Program-made: the position numbers and the translations under genes
Notes under the pieces: generated by a model
Told to the model about the DNA's origin: nothing
What the model saw: the letters and a program-made list of their open reading frames with translations, nothing else
Database searches by the model: none
From: Paramarasmius palmivorus
Lineage: Eukaryota; Basidiomycota; Agaricomycetes; Agaricales; Marasmiaceae
NCBI GenBank assembly: GCA_037176845.1
Contig: JAYKXP010000255.1
Location: 1 to 45,088, forward strand
Length of the DNA: 45,088 bases
Reading direction: 5' to 3'
Shown: positions 1 through 11,732 of the stretch, in pieces
How the letters are laid out: each line of letters begins with the position of its first letter
Numbering within the stretch: the first letter of the stretch is position 1

Positions 1-380
1 CACGAGGAATCCTTCGCTGGCGAATCGGAATGGTTTTCACCTTTAGTGAAGAGAAAGAGGCAGCCACTTCTGTGACTCTTACGACTGTAGAAAAGTCTGA
101 GGCCGTTGAAGACGAGGAGTGGGCAGAGGAACGCTCGCAGTTTGTCGGGGTAAGAGAGGAATGGAAGAGTAAGATGCACGAGGAAATGGAGAAGGTGTGG
201 GACATGGACAACGGGCTAACGCTGCGGGGGTTCTCTGCGTTCTCTGCGGTCACGGTCATGATCTCCAGGTTGTAGCCCATACAGAGCAGCACCAGCGGAT
301 GCAACACGTTTCTCTCCAGGGTCGAGAAACTGGACCAGAACTGCACACACTCACAGCTGCCATGACAGAGATACAAGTGA
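1..380 (+). other. Uncertain leading segment, possible exportin and coiled-coil scraps
   Basis: The first 30 bases resemble the segment at about 5960-5990 of the CSE1-like block downstream (both read around a CACGAGGA start), so this may be the tail of another CSE1 fragment. Bases 30-275 can be read as a charged, Glu-rich peptide, but nothing around it supports a gene. I see no confident coding exon here. The segment leads directly into the N-terminal CSE1-like exon. Confidence 0.25.
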
Positions 381-2000
381 CACTCGGCGGAGGCAACACA
401 GCAGGCAGAGGAAAGTTTGAACGCGTTGAGTGAACATCCCGGCTTTCTTTCTCACCTCTTGACTCTCGTGCTCAATCAGACTCAAGATTGTGCTGTCCGG
501 CTTTCGGCCAGTGTATATCTCAAGAACCTAGTAAAGCTAAGATGGGAAGAGGTATGTTGCAGATGTTTTTCCATATCGTGTCACTCAGCCGTGCTATAGG
601 ACGTACAGCCACTTGCAGAACAGGACAAGGCAACCCTACGATTGCGGCTTGTACCAACGCCTTCATTGCCTTCTCAATTGAAGAGAGTCAACCTAGGCCG
701 TTGAGGCAAGTGCAATGCTATCTCCTCAAAGAGTGATATTCACCATTCCTTCCAGTTGTTTGTGAAACTATACACTGAACAACTACTTGAATCCAATGCT
801 GTTCCAGCATTTTTCCAAGGCGTCTGGTCCCTGGTATGTTCCAACAGACTCACCAGGTCTCGGACGATCCTCTGGTTTCGCAGTGTCTCCGATTCCTTTC
901 CACCGCAATCCGCCCCGGTCACTACACCCAACTTTTCATCACGACTAGTGCTGAGACTATATCTACCCTGGTTGAGGGCGTCGTCGTTCCCAATGTATGT
1001 ATCTCCTTTTATGCTGTGCCTTGACCTACCTCTAATCCTTTGTTCAGGTTTCTCTCCAGAAACATGAGCTAGAGCAATTCGGAGACGACCCTCTCGAATT
1101 CATCCATCTTGACCTCTCCATCAGTGGTGCAGGAGCAGGAGGAGCAGGAGTATCTAATGAGGGCGTTACCCATCTTCAGGCAGCTGCAGATGTTGTCAAG
1201 GCTCTCGTTGGTACCGGAGGCGGTGAGGGCGAGAAGATCACGACCAGCATCGTCGGCAACTGGATCGAGCGAGGCCTTGCTCAGTATGTTCAATTTGGCA
1301 AGAGCGCGGACGGCGAAGGGTGGAAGGTCAAAGCAGTGCAATCTACTTCCAGGTACTGCACTTGCTTCAGGTGGAACGACTCAACATGATGTTTACGTCG
1401 ACGAATGCACTCGTTGATGTTGTCAAGTTCTTCTCGGACCATGTGTATGAAGATTTGCAAGCTCAGGCCAATGCACATCCCATATTGCAGGGGGATGCTA
1501 TCCGGTTCTTGTACACATTCCGAAACCAAGTATGTAAGAGGCCACCTACATTAGGCTGTTAGTCATTACTGATTCCTCAAATAGCTCACTAAACAACAAC
1601 TGCCGCTTTCTGTTCTTCCACTGCGAGCGAGGCACCTGGTCAAAGTCAGAGGCTGTATGTCCCATGCTCCCGTCCATTGACTAGCCCTCACAATATATGT
1701 GCTCGAGTCGAAGAAACAGTTGCTCTGATTGCGGAGCTCGACCTTCCTTCAAGGTGGCCTGATCTCATCGATGTACGTCAGTCAGAACTTGTGAATTAAA
1801 TGTCTCGTTGATTTTTTATCGTTACAGCAACTCGTCGGCTCCTTACAGACATCAGACTCTAATACCATCCTCGGCGTCCTTCATCGTACCCATTCCTCGA
1901 CCTCTTCCAAAGAACCGCGACAAGTCTACTCAAAAACGCACCCCCTACATCCGAGAAATTACTCAAAAGGCAGCTCACCAGGCAAAAGGCAGCTCACCAG
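381..2000 (+). pseudogene. CSE1: Exportin-2 (CSE1) pseudogene, block A, rearranged
   Basis: CSE1/exportin-2 returns importin-alpha from nucleus to cytoplasm with Ran-GTP. Here only broken pieces remain. An importin-N-like exon (about 381-550, containing LSEHPGFLSHLLTLVL and RLSASVYLKNLVKLRW) splices to DVQPLAEQDKATLR, which is fused by an internal deletion to a later piece (TPSLPSQLKR). After an intron come LFVKLYTEQLLESNAVPAFF and, in other frames, SDDPLVSQCLRFLSTAIR, then at 1048-1530 ELEQFGDDPLEFIHLDLS, TTSIVGNWIERGLAQYV and NALVDVVKFFSDHVYEDLQA. At 1710-1775 an earlier part of the protein (VALIAELDFPSRWPDLID) reappears out of order, followed by QLVGSLQTSDSN. Frame changes and stops rule out a functional product. 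A 19-bp unit is tandemly duplicated at about 1965-2002. The family call is strong; fragment edges are approximate. Confidence 0.75.
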
Positions 2001-2102
2001 GCAAAGATGGCGAGGGATGTTGTCGGTTTACTTCATAAACGCAAACCGAAGTGTACAGGCCATTCGATAGTCTTTGCACAACACACTCTCATATGGTATA
2101 CC

Positions 2103-2379
2103 AGTGTACTGGGGTATTTCGTTCAATTCGGATGGTCACATGTCACAAGCCCAAAATTGTCCGAAAATTTTCGGATGGTCACAGGTCACGGATGGCTCAT
2201 CCGAAAGGTCGCCGGATGTGACCACCAAAAACCTGCCAAATTCGGCAGTTTTGGGCGCTAACATCCGAAAATTTTTCGGCGGTCACAGACCGCCAAGGTC
2301 CCATCCGAATAGTGACTTCCGGATGGCGAGGTCACAGGTCACACCCCCATCCGAATTGAACGAAATACCCCAGTATACT
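2103..2379. mobile_element. MITE-like element with 33-bp terminal inverted repeats
   Basis: Positions 2103-2135 and 2347-2379 are inverted repeats matching at 32 of 33 bases; the outer ends read AGTGTACTGGGG and CCCCAGTATACT. The 277-bp interior has no coding potential and is rich in CGGATG/CATCCG words in both orientations, so the whole unit could fold into a long hairpin. This is the structure of a non-autonomous DNA transposon. I could not settle the target-site duplication: a CCAG occurs just at or beyond both ends, but the boundary is ambiguous. It lies between CSE1 block A and the RBR relic. Confidence 0.7.
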
Positions 2380-2386
2380 CCAGCCG

Positions 2387-3640
2387 CACAGGATATTGAG
2401 TCGTTGAAGGCGACTCTCTAGTGTCAAGGAAAGAGGACTATGACTATATCGATGGTTAGGCTGGACAATATGGTTATAGCCACGCTCTCGGCAGATGACC
2501 TGAAGGATCTTGGAGAACTAAAGGCCGAGTTGGAGCAGGCAAAAGGCAGCACAAGAGAACGTTGCAGGGAGAGGTGGTCAGAGACGACGGAGATCTAGAA
2601 GTCGTTTGGAGCGACTTCTTTTTGCGAAGTGATGGAAGAGCGTTCCTAAGATTGTTAGAGGAACACTTTCGAGGTGTTACTATAAAAGACGATGCCGTTC
2701 GAAGGAGACCTTTTGGTCCAAAAGAGAAGCGGACGGAACAAAGCACAAGGAGCTACGCACGGGGGAACCACAATCGTTAATAATACCTGGACACCCTTCC
2801 TGGGAACTCAGCTGGGACCTTTGAAGAAGCTGCTTGGGTCGGAGAACGTCATGTTGGACATGTGGAATCAAAAACTCACAATATGTGGATCTTTAGCGGG
2901 ACTTTCAAGCAGCACAACAGTCCTTCAAGAAAGTCCAAATGCCTCACCTTACACCCGGAATCGCATCCTTTCCAGTCTGTTTTGGCCAAGTCGAGCTTCC
3001 TATACGCTTATCCTGCGGACACACGTACTGTTGCGCGTGTTTGGCAAACTACCTCCTTGCTTCCAAGGATCATCGATTGTTTGGGCGACGAAGCAAGATG
3101 TTCGTTGGGTATTCCGATTTCCGGTGCGACTCAGGATATACTTCCCCTAGGCGAATTCGAAGCCATCGTTGAAGCAGCCGTTTCGGCGCACGTCGATGAA
3201 CACTCAAAAGAATTCCATCATTGTCCTTCCCCCGACTGCATGTAAGTCTACCGTCCTGCACCTGCAGGGACAGTCTTACAATGCCCTTCGTGTCTTACAA
3301 GGATATGTCCGGAATGTCATGTGGAGTATCACGATGGGTTTGGGTGTCCTGAGAAGGACGGTGGCGATAGACTGTTCAGGGAGTAGATGGACAAACACGG
3401 TGTGAAGAATTGTCCAGGTTGCAAGGTTCCGATAGAGAGGAATGAGGGTTGTAATCATGTCACGTGTATGAGGTGTAGGACGCACATCTGCTAGGTGTGC
3501 TTGGAGACCTTTGCCAAGGGAGAAGGTATTTATGGACATATGCAGAGTGAGCATGGGGGCATCGGTGTGTAGATCAGGATGTACTATCAGGTATTTACAT
3601 AGACGGATTCAGTACTTATAATTTGCTTATTTGCTTAGCT
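2387..3640 (+). pseudogene. RBR (RING-between-RING) E3 ubiquitin ligase-like pseudogene
   Basis: Several frames carry pieces of a fungal RBR protein. Upstream sequence reads VVWSDFFLRSDGRAFLRLLE (about 2600-2660) and ENVMLDMWNQKLTICG (about 2840-2890), typical of the region before the RING in helicase-like RBR proteins. The RING-like part (about 2970-3060) reads IRLSCGHTYCCACLANYL. The in-between-RING part follows from about 3200 with EFHHCPSPDC and then TVLQCPSCLTRICPECHVEY. The last zinc ligands, NCPGCKVPIERNEGCNHVTC and CRTHIC, are at about 3408-3491. Two in-frame TAG stops (3384-3386 and 3492-3494) stand where the family has Trp, consistent with TGG to TAG changes. Frame breaks further upstream confirm decay. 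Such proteins transfer ubiquitin through a RING2 cysteine; no function is expected here. Confidence 0.7.
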
Positions 3641-5139
3641 TATTGTGTATGTGCCACTAACATGCGGGTGTATTGATCATGAATAACAATAATGTACACG
3701 AGTTGACTACACATGTACATTGACGATTCCATAGCGGACGCCCACTCCAACATCCAGGGCGCCATCCACGAGAGCTAACCCATACCCTACAGCTTGTTGT
3801 TTCAGTACTGAGTACTGAGTCGGGAGCCGATGGCATTGGCGTGAATTTCCCTGAGCTAAAACGTCAGAGAAAGCAAGCAAAAGTCGAGGGAGGCGTGCCT
3901 TGACATCAAGAAAAGACGCCGTATTGTGTATCGTAGTGCCTTCCGAGTTCGATCGGTATATATATATCATGGACCTCGACGACAGCTGGGAGTAGAGCGT
4001 AGTCAATCAATAAGTACGACACTGGGGTTCAAAAAATTAAACGCACAGTCTAGATGTCCTGGTGATAGGAAAGGAAGGATCCCGAGTTCAGGTTGCGTCT
4101 GTGGTCAACTTGAAGAATGTCAATGACGCGTGGATGGGCCGGAAGCGACTGCTATGTCTTGAGCCTTATAGGCGAACTGCGCACTGTTGAAGGCGATCAA
4201 TTGCTGACTGGATGGTAATTCTCGGATGGACCACGTACCGTGTCTCGTCTCTTAACAAATATAAGCCCATCCATGGTTCACTTTTACTGCGAATAGGAAC
4301 TTGCAGATCCAGAGCACTAGCTCTCATGTAAATGATTTGACACCGACAGGGAAACCGCTCAAATGCCACAAAATCTCTTGTAAGTTGTGGATCCGAGGAT
4401 GTGAAAGATGACCCGAATGTCTTTGCTGGTACCACAATAAGTATGGGATCGAGCAGCTCTACCAAAGTGCGAGCTTTTGAATGGTCGAGGTTGAATGTTG
4501 GGCAATTTGGGGACGTACTAGTATGCTCGCCCACCTACGCTCTGAGATATTTCTGCCATGTATTGGTGGTATATAGGAAATGGATCCTGTGTGACGCTAA
4601 TTGAGCATAATTTTCTGATCATGACGAACAGCCTGCAAACTCACCGACTCAATAACAGCATCCCAACGATGATATTCCTATTCACGTCCCGCAGAAGCCA
4701 GACATTTCCTCCAATAGCGTTGATCCATATCTTGAAGAGGGTCTGATAGGGTGTGTTGACGAGTCGAGGAAGGCAGACGATAGTGGTATGGGAATAAGGC
4801 GCGCGACGCGTCTCTGCTGCTGACGACCATGTTCCTCGACATCATCCTCTTCCTATCTCCTTGCAAGCACACTCTTCCCAATCTCCTTGATCGTCATTCA
4901 AGGAGCAAGTGAAAGGTATGTTCCATTTACTTTGCTGCTCCCAGGCAGCTTACTGATACGCTTGGTTACTTTTCCGCAGGTCCCGTCTCACTCGATCCCG
5001 ACATGTACAACCTCAGATCGGACCTTCATCCATCTTACAAGCCCAAACAACAGACCCACATATGGCATCATATATGACCGTTTATCGACCATTTTAGCCT
5101 CCAGTGTCATGTAACAAACCAGGGCTATCATCCACTGAC
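3641..5139. other. Intergenic stretch without a recognisable gene
   Basis: The stretch between the RBR relic and CSE1 block B has no ORF with a recognisable domain. The longest open frame is on the minus strand at 4166-4534 (122 codons); it begins MGEHTSTSPNCPTF and matches no family I know. A short direct repeat (AGTACTGAGTACTGAGT) lies near 3805-3821. The end (about 4980-5140) reads like exonic sequence (GPVSLDPDMYNLRSDLHPSY) but is not recognised. Confidence 0.4.
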
Positions 5140-5740
5140 AAAAGTCGTTGTTGCCGGGGTATGTACCTTCTAGATCTTTAAATTTCATGCTGAGGCCTGA
5201 CCTGACCACCTATTATCGTCCTTCTAGGTTCTCTCTATGCTAACATGAGCTGAGAACGACAGAACTGCTTGATGTTTCTATTGGCGGCACCTGCAGGTGC
5301 AGGAGGTGCAGGAGTTGCAGGAGTAGACAACGAAGGCGTCTCAACCACCACCTTCCTCACCCCTCTCAACTGAAGAGGGTCATTGTAAAAGTCGTCTAGG
5401 CAAGCAACAGTTCCAACAGACTCGCCAACGTCTCGGATGATCCTTGGTTTCGCAATGTCTCCGCTTCCTTTCAATCGCATCCAGTCACTACACCCAACTC
5501 TTTACTAGAACGGAGATTGTATCTACGTTGACGAAAGCCCAGTCATCATTTCCAATGTATGTACCTCCTTCTATACTGCGCCCTGACCTACCTCAAACTC
5601 TAGTCCTCCGTCTAGGTTTCTCTCCGGCAGCATGAGCCAGAACAATCCGAGGACGACCCTCTCGAATTCACCCATCCTGACCTCTCCACGGGAGTGCAGG
5701 GGGTGCAGGAGCATCCAACGAGTGTGTTGCCCGCAGTCAG
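5140..5740 (+). pseudogene. CSE1: Exportin-2 (CSE1) pseudogene, block B (short fragments)
   Basis: This is a second set of CSE1-like pieces, mostly the middle of the protein. At 5145-5230 the sequence keeps an exon end and intron like those of block A (a GTTGTTGCCGGG exon end, then GTATGTACCTTC to CTTCTAG). It is followed by a degraded copy of the GAGAGGAG(V)xNEGV segment (5270-5345). At 5405-5540 comes a copy of the segment seen in block A as SDDPLVSQCLRFLS, here partly SLVSQCLRFLSIASSHYTQLF. At about 5618-5735 the next exon returns as HEPEQSEDDPLEFTHPDLS. The same segment therefore occurs twice within 600 bases, interrupted by frame changes. Confidence 0.65.
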
Positions 5741-8145
5741 GCATTGTCTCGTTCTGACCAACTATTCACAGAGATCAACCTCGTGATGTCCAAGTTTACG
5801 GACCCGTTCCTTGACCTCTTCCGAAGAACCGCAACAAGTCTAGATCTACTCAAAAACGCTCTCCCTACACCCGAGAAATTCATTCGAACTCGATGCATGA
5901 TCCTGCTCGCAGAAACCTACCATGACTTCACGTGTCAAGATATCCCACCGACAGTCCCACGAGGATTTTTTCACCAGCGAATCAGGATGGATCCCAATGC
6001 ATGTTCATGGGATCCATGGCACCCGGATGAGCTCAGGAACAGCGATCCCGGTGGACCAACACCTTCTTTGCCGTCTCAGCTCAAGAGAGGTACCCTAGAA
6101 GTCGTCGAGGTAAGTCTAACGATCCCTCCACAAATTTAGAAGTGATATCTCACCATTCTTTCCAGCTGTTTGTGAAACTATACACCGAAAAGCTCCTGGA
6201 ATCCAACGCCGTACCAGCGTTTCTCCAAGGCGTCCGATCACTGGTAGGTTCCAACAGACTCACCAACAAGTGCGTTGCAGATTTTTTCTCCTATATTGTC
6301 GCTCAGCCTTGCTATAGGATGTACAGCCACTTGCAGAACAGGACAAAGCAGCTCTACGATCGCGGCTTGTACCAGTAATGCTCCAACTTTCGGGCCCTCA
6401 GATAAAGGAATACGCGCTCAAGTCGCAGAATCAGTCGCCCTGATTGCGGAGCTCGACTTTCCTTCATCCCTTCCAGCTGTTTGTGAAATTATACACTGAA
6501 CAACTACTTGAATCCAATGCCGTACCCGTGTTTGTCCAAGGCGTCTGGTCGCTGGTAGGTTCCAACAGCCTTACCAGTGTCTCAGATGATCCCTTGGTCT
6601 CCCAATGCCTTCGCTTCCTTTCCACTGTGATCCGCTCAGGTCACTACACTCAGCTATTCACTACGACAGAAACTATCTCTACCTTGGTTGAAGGCGTCGT
6701 CATTCCGGATGTATGTACGTACCTTCTTTCATGCTAAGCCCTGACCACCTCTAATCCGCCTTCTAGGTCTCTCTCCACCAACATGAGCTAGGCAATTTGG
6801 GGATGACCCGCTTGAATTCATCCGTCTGGAACTTTCTATTGGCGGTGCAGGTGCAGAAGGTGTGGGAGTATCTAACGAAGGTGTTACCCGTCGTCAGGCA
6901 GCTGCAGACGTTGTCAAAGCCCTCGTCGGTACTGGAGGCGGTGAGGGCGAAAAGGTCACCACTAGCATCGTCGGCAACTGGATTGAGCGAGGCCTTACCG
7001 AGTACGTTCAAGCTGGGAAGAGCACAGACAGCGAAGGGTGGAAGGCCAAAGATAGCGCAATCTACCTCCCCACTGCCCTTGCTTCTCAAGGCGCAACCGC
7101 TCAACACGGTGTTACGGCAACGAATGCACTCGTTGATGTCGTCAAGTCTTTCTCGGACCACGTTTATGAGGACTTGCAAGCTCAGGGCAACGTACATCCG
7201 ATATTGCAAGTGGATGCTATCCAGTTCTTGTACACATTCCGAAAGCAAGTATGTAAGAGGCCACCTACATTAGGCTGTTAGTCATTACTGATCCCTCAAA
7301 TAGCTCACCAAACAACAACTGCTTTACGTTCTTCCACTGCTAGCAAGACACCTGCAGTCAGATAACTACGTATACACCTATATGGCAATCACCATCGAGA
7401 GAGTGTTAGCGATATTGATATGACAACCTGGTCAAAGTCAGATGCTGTATGTCCCATGCTCCTATTCATTGACTAGCCCTCACAATACCATTTCAGATTC
7501 ATTCAAACTGACATTCACGAAACCGCCAATGACCTCATCAATGCTCTACTTTCCAAAACCGAAGCTGCAGGGACCCCAGAAAAGGTTGCTGAGAACGACC
7601 ATCTGATGAAATGTATGTCCCTAAGACCCAAGTGTTCTCTTTTCTCCTCACTAACAGCTGGTACTCATCAGGTACAATGCGAGTCATTGTCACTGCACGG
7701 CAGTCTCTTTCACCCAACTACCAGGCGCTGCTCAAGCGATTCGTTGATATCCTCGGCGTCATCTCGCGGAACCCTATCATTTAACAGGGCCGCAGCCTTC
7801 GAATCTCTCATGATCATCAAACTTTTCAGTCCGCCAGGAACTACGCTGAAAGAGGCGAAATCTTCATCTGGAACCGACGACGACACATTTGTCACAATGA
7901 CAGCAATAGACGAAGAAGAGAAAAGCACAGGCTACCAAGCAGCATATTCCAGACTTGCGACATCTGAATCTGTCGACATTGACCCAGTTGCATATGTCAG
8001 CGACCCGGAAAAGTACTTGGGCGGGGAGATGGTGAGGTTCTCAAAGCAAGGGGGCGGTCGTCTTCGGGAATTGCTTTCGCAGTGTAATCCACAGGTCGTG
8101 GGTCCAGTAATACAGAGTTTGGCTCAGGCAGGATATGTGATATGA
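5741..8145 (+). pseudogene. CSE1: Exportin-2 (CSE1) pseudogene, block C, with C-terminus
   Basis: This is the longest CSE1-like copy. Pieces in order: LFTEINLVMSKFTDPFLDLF to TYHDFTCQDIPP and TPSLPSQLKRGTLEVVE (5744-6110), a 56-bp intron, then LFVKLYTEKLLESNAVPAFL (6166-6270). An out-of-order insertion of earlier sequence follows (DVQPLAEQDKAALRSR and AESVALIAELDFPS, 6318-6470), then a second copy of LFVKLYTEQLLESNAVPVF and SDDPLVSQCLRFLSTVIRSG (6477-6700). The next exon is at about 6770-7250 (TTSIVGNWIERGLTEYV, NALVDVVKSFSDHVYEDLQA). The last part (about 7680-8145) reads QSLSPNYQALLKRFVDILGV, then jumps over several hundred missing residues to the CSE1 C-terminus (TAIDEEEKSTGYQAAYSRLA to VIQSLAQAGYVI). 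The internal duplication, internal deletion and frame changes make it a pseudogene. Confidence 0.78.
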
Positions 8146-8991
8146 GATCCATTTTGATTATTAGGATAGATTAAACCGAACTAATCGTGGATGGTTTGCT
8201 GGTTTAGGTGCGAGTGAGGATGAGGAGATCCGGATGACCGGTCAGTCTGCGCCTGTTCCCACCGGATTTCCGGATGCGGAAATCCGGATGCCCGGATATT
8301 TTAGTATTTTCTGAGCTGGAAAATGATGTCAAAACATAGCATTGTCAACAAGTACTCAGAAACATAAAACATGTAGAAGTTACTATATCTTCTAGCTCTT
8401 CTCTAGTGCTTTTGGAATAGGAAAGATATCAAATTGTGTTACTTGCAGTATGGATAGACAATATGCTTAAAATATAGAATATATCCCTCAGTAATATTTA
8501 GCAGAAATGGCTCAAATTCATGGGATTATTGACCTGTTTTATATCCACCACTATGAGGGAAATACATGATATTGTTTTTGCATATTATAGAAGTTGTCTG
8601 CTCTGCATTATACTGTATATTTCATGAAGGAAAACATGCAAAGTACATGGAATTATGGAAATATTGTCAATGCTACAGTATGAGAGAAATATATTAAATG
8701 TTGCAGTCATACCCTATGTGTTTTCTCTGGTCTTTAATTCCATATCCTGCCTTCATATTGCATTCATTATCTGAGGTGTAGAAGAACCATTTCCCCGTAG
8801 TGTATAAGAAAAGTAGAGGCAAAGGACAAAGGACATACCACTGCCAATGGACAAGGTCCTCTTGTTCCTTTCCGTGCACGGCATGCTTTCATTCAGCTGA
8901 GAGCCAGCACTTCAAAAGATAAGGCAGTGAAAAAGGCATCTAACGTGCTCTTCGTAGAGCTAAGGATGCTGTGGAAAACAACCGTGAATAA
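8146..8991. other. AT-rich intergenic sequence with a strong hairpin
   Basis: No coding potential is visible. At 8262-8287 a perfect 10-bp inverted repeat (CCGGATTTCC / GGAAATCCGG) encloses a 6-base loop, within a cluster of CCGGAT words (8226-8300) resembling the interior of the MITE at 2103-2379. From about 8300 to 8800 the sequence is AT-rich and unstructured. The MULE transposon begins right after this stretch. Confidence 0.5.
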
Positions 8992-9058
8992 CCGTTGCTC
9001 CGGCAACATTAATCGTGCAAGCCATTTGGCTTTGTTTGGCATCACCTTGCTCACGTGA
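8992..9058 (+). repeat. MULE left end: 9-bp target duplication plus terminal inverted repeat
   Basis: CCGTTGCTC at 8992-9000 is repeated exactly at 22822-22830. The inverted repeat follows at 9001-9058, best conserved from 9010 to 9058 (TAATCGTGCAAG at its start, GCTCACGTGA at its end), with three mismatches to the right copy in that core. Confidence 0.85.
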
Positions 9059-10899
9059 CACGTGATTTCCGTGGCCTTTCCGTGGCCCATCTGGTTGTTA
9101 GATTAGATTGTTCCATTGTCCCAAGAAATATACATGTTTTTCCTCTTCTATGACGTCCTAAGAAATGTCCAAACCTACACGGAAGCTTCAGGCAGTTAAC
9201 GAAGCCCAAATTCGCCAGTTTCTCAATGAAATTACTTCTTCAGGCGCGCTATCATCACCATCAACAGATGTTTACGAGACTCCGGTAGCTCAATTCAAAC
9301 TTTCCGAAGCCGAAGCCGAACAGTTTCTTCAAGAACGCCAGATTATCTCGAAATGGATTTGCCAGAAGCCATGGGATCGGGAGGAGCACAAGACGCGTAA
9401 GAAAGGTGCGTGAAAAGTTCATTCCAAACTATTCTTCATCTCAATTGAATACAGCATCACCCTATCCAGATGCTACGGCAACAAAGCGGGGAAGAAAGCG
9501 AGAATTCGAATGGATGGAGCGCTGGGTCTGCGGACATGCCGGAAAATACAAGGACGAGCAAAATCCGGACCTTTCCCCCAGCAAGCGGCGACCAAACCGC
9601 TATCACAGCAGTGTCAAAGTTGAATGCAGGGCACAAATATATTTCCGAAAGCGGCTTGACACAGACGTAGTGGAAATAGAATATCACCATGAGCACCAAA
9701 ATCACGAGGTCTCTGTGTCAAAAGACTCTATGCTCACTCTGCGAGTGAAGCACTGGATTCAGGAGAAGGTTGATGAAGGATTGACCTGGGCTGCAATTAA
9801 GCCGCTTTTAAGCCTTGATGAACAGATTATGCAGCAGGTACGTGCCCTCATTTCCCAGTACTATAAGTGCTAATTTCCATACAGATTGAACGTGGGGATG
9901 CTGATATGATACCTGATGTATTACGCGTAACTTATATGGACGTGTACAATGCATTACGGCGTCGATTGCAAAAGATTGCGCACTTGGATTCAGATGGCCA
10001 CAAGAGCCTCGAAATGTGGAAGGTCAAACTCGAAGAAAAGGGATATCAAGTGCTCTATGAGCAAGTACGAGGCACGCTCCCTACAGATACAACATACCTA
10101 TTTGCTTTAGTCTCTCCATGGCAACAGACAGTACGTCGGAATTGATCAACTGATAGTATATGTGCTTATTGCGTAAATGTAGCTGTTACAGCGATTCGGC
10201 ATGATTGCGTGCCTGGATTCTACACATAATACATGCTTCTCCGCCTCTGGAAAAGAGGAGAAGGCATTCCTGTACACCATTCTACTCAAGAATGTGACTA
10301 CAGGAAAAGGCTCTCCTGGTGCCTTCATGTTTACTCCCAGTGAGGCACAGTATGCAGTCTCTAGATTCATCTCTTGGCTCCGGACATCCCTCTCCTTCCT
10401 GTGTAACACATGGATGATTGACTGTTCAGATGCTGAAGCTGCCGGAATTCGAAGTGCCTGTGGAGAAAATGTCAAAATCTTTCTCTGTTTATGGCACGTC
10501 ATGAAAGCTGTGACAGAACAAGCTAAACGAAAGCTTATTGCACAGACTGACGGTGATCGCAAGTCCAAGATTTCGGAAAATCAGACCCTCCGGTCTGAGG
10601 CTATCAAAGACTTCAAGCGTCTTGTCTATTCAGTGACAGCCGATGACTTTGATAGTGAGTGGGAGGACATTCTGGAGAAGTATACTGAGTTTCCGGAATG
10701 GATTAAATATTTGGAGACTGAGTGGTACGCAAAGCGAGAGGGATGGTGTATGGCATGGAGAAAAGTGAGTTTTCCTCATTGACATCTTTCAATTGACCAA
10801 TCCTGACACCATACATAGGATACACCTCATTATAAGATTGAAACCAACAACTACGTTGAGTCCTGGCATTGTCAGCTCAAAACCCACTATCTAGGACTT

Positions 10900-11460
10900 T
10901 GTTAGGAATCGTACACTCGTACGATCGCTAGGTGATTGTTGGGATAGGGAGCTTGCCAAGCGACGAAGTAGGATGGCGAGATGAGTATTTAGTTAGCAAG
11001 TGGACGGGATGATTCTGATGAGCTGAATAGCAATCGGGCTATCACGCGGAGAAGCTGATAAGCTGAGATAGATAGATTTCGATGTAAAAAGTACACAAAA
11101 CCTGCTATGAGCAGGTGGATACATGTACGAGAGCCTTATATAGGGTTGAGAGAAACATTCGGTAGCGTAGAAGGGCATAGGATAGAATAGGAATGACTAA
11201 CAGTGCGGCAATATGACTGTACATGAGTGAATAATTGTCAAAAGTAATCGGGAGCGAGAAGGCAAACGGTCATGGGATAGCAACGTGTTGAACGCGTGTA
11301 GGTGAGAATGACAGCGGAGAAGAACGAGTTTGATGGACAAGTGCAATGAGGCGCAAAATTCGGAGACTGAGATGTAAGCGATGTGTCGTGAAATGAAAAG
11401 TTCGTATGATGCCCGATGAATACCCTGGCGATGCGAGTCGTGATGGTACGATTCCTAACA
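10900..11460 (-). repeat. RT1 3' LTR (561 bp)
   Basis: It begins TGTTAGGAATCG and ends GATTCCTAACA, giving perfect 11-base inverted ends around TG...CA. It matches 21421-21981 except A instead of G at 11422. It is flanked on the left by GACTT. Confidence 0.95.
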
Positions 11461-11472
11461 GTACCCCCCTTG
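11461..11472 (-). other. RT1 polypurine tract
   Basis: Immediately before the 3' LTR on the minus strand the sequence is AAGGGGGGTAC, a purine run suitable for priming plus-strand DNA synthesis. Its position against the LTR edge supports the LTR boundary. Confidence 0.7.
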
Positions 11473-11732
11473 TTAGACCCGAGTCCGCGAGGGTCAGCAA
11501 ATCAGAACATGGATAAGGGGCACATTGGCTGGGTAGTGGGATTCATCGGTAGGAAGTGGCGTCTTCTAGAAAGAGGGTGTTCGTATGGTGTTGGCGGCGA
11601 AATCAAAACGTGCTGCAGGGTGGTGAAGTTAGTTGTTGAAGGACATCCGTTGTGGGGAGAGTATGATAATTGAGGGAGCAGGAGTTGTTTAAATAGAGCG
11701 TGAACACTGGGTCTTGACATACCAGAACCACC
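11461..11732 (+). promoter_or_regulatory. Promoter region of the antisense RT1 gene
   Basis: This 272-bp stretch between the 3' LTR and the plus-strand ATG has no ORF of note in the sense direction. TTTAAATA at about 11689-11696 lies some 40 bases before the start codon and could act as a TATA element. The start codon context is good (CACCATGGC). Promoter use is inferred from position only. Confidence 0.4.

Noticed and set aside
6763..7248. A 161-codon minus-strand frame opposite CSE1 block C
   Set aside because: It is the antisense shadow of a recognisable CSE1 exon and has no motif of its own.
8694..9090. Two short minus-strand frames before the MULE gene
   Set aside because: They overlap AT-rich sequence and the terminal inverted repeat and have no protein-like features.
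9165..10899. Treating the two halves of the MULE transposase as separate genes
   Set aside because: Removing the retrotransposon and one GACTT rejoins the exon in frame, showing a single interrupted gene.
10993..11178. An identical 61-codon frame present in both RT1 LTRs
   Set aside because: It is identical only because the LTRs are; it is short, shows no motif and overlaps the promoter and RNA start.
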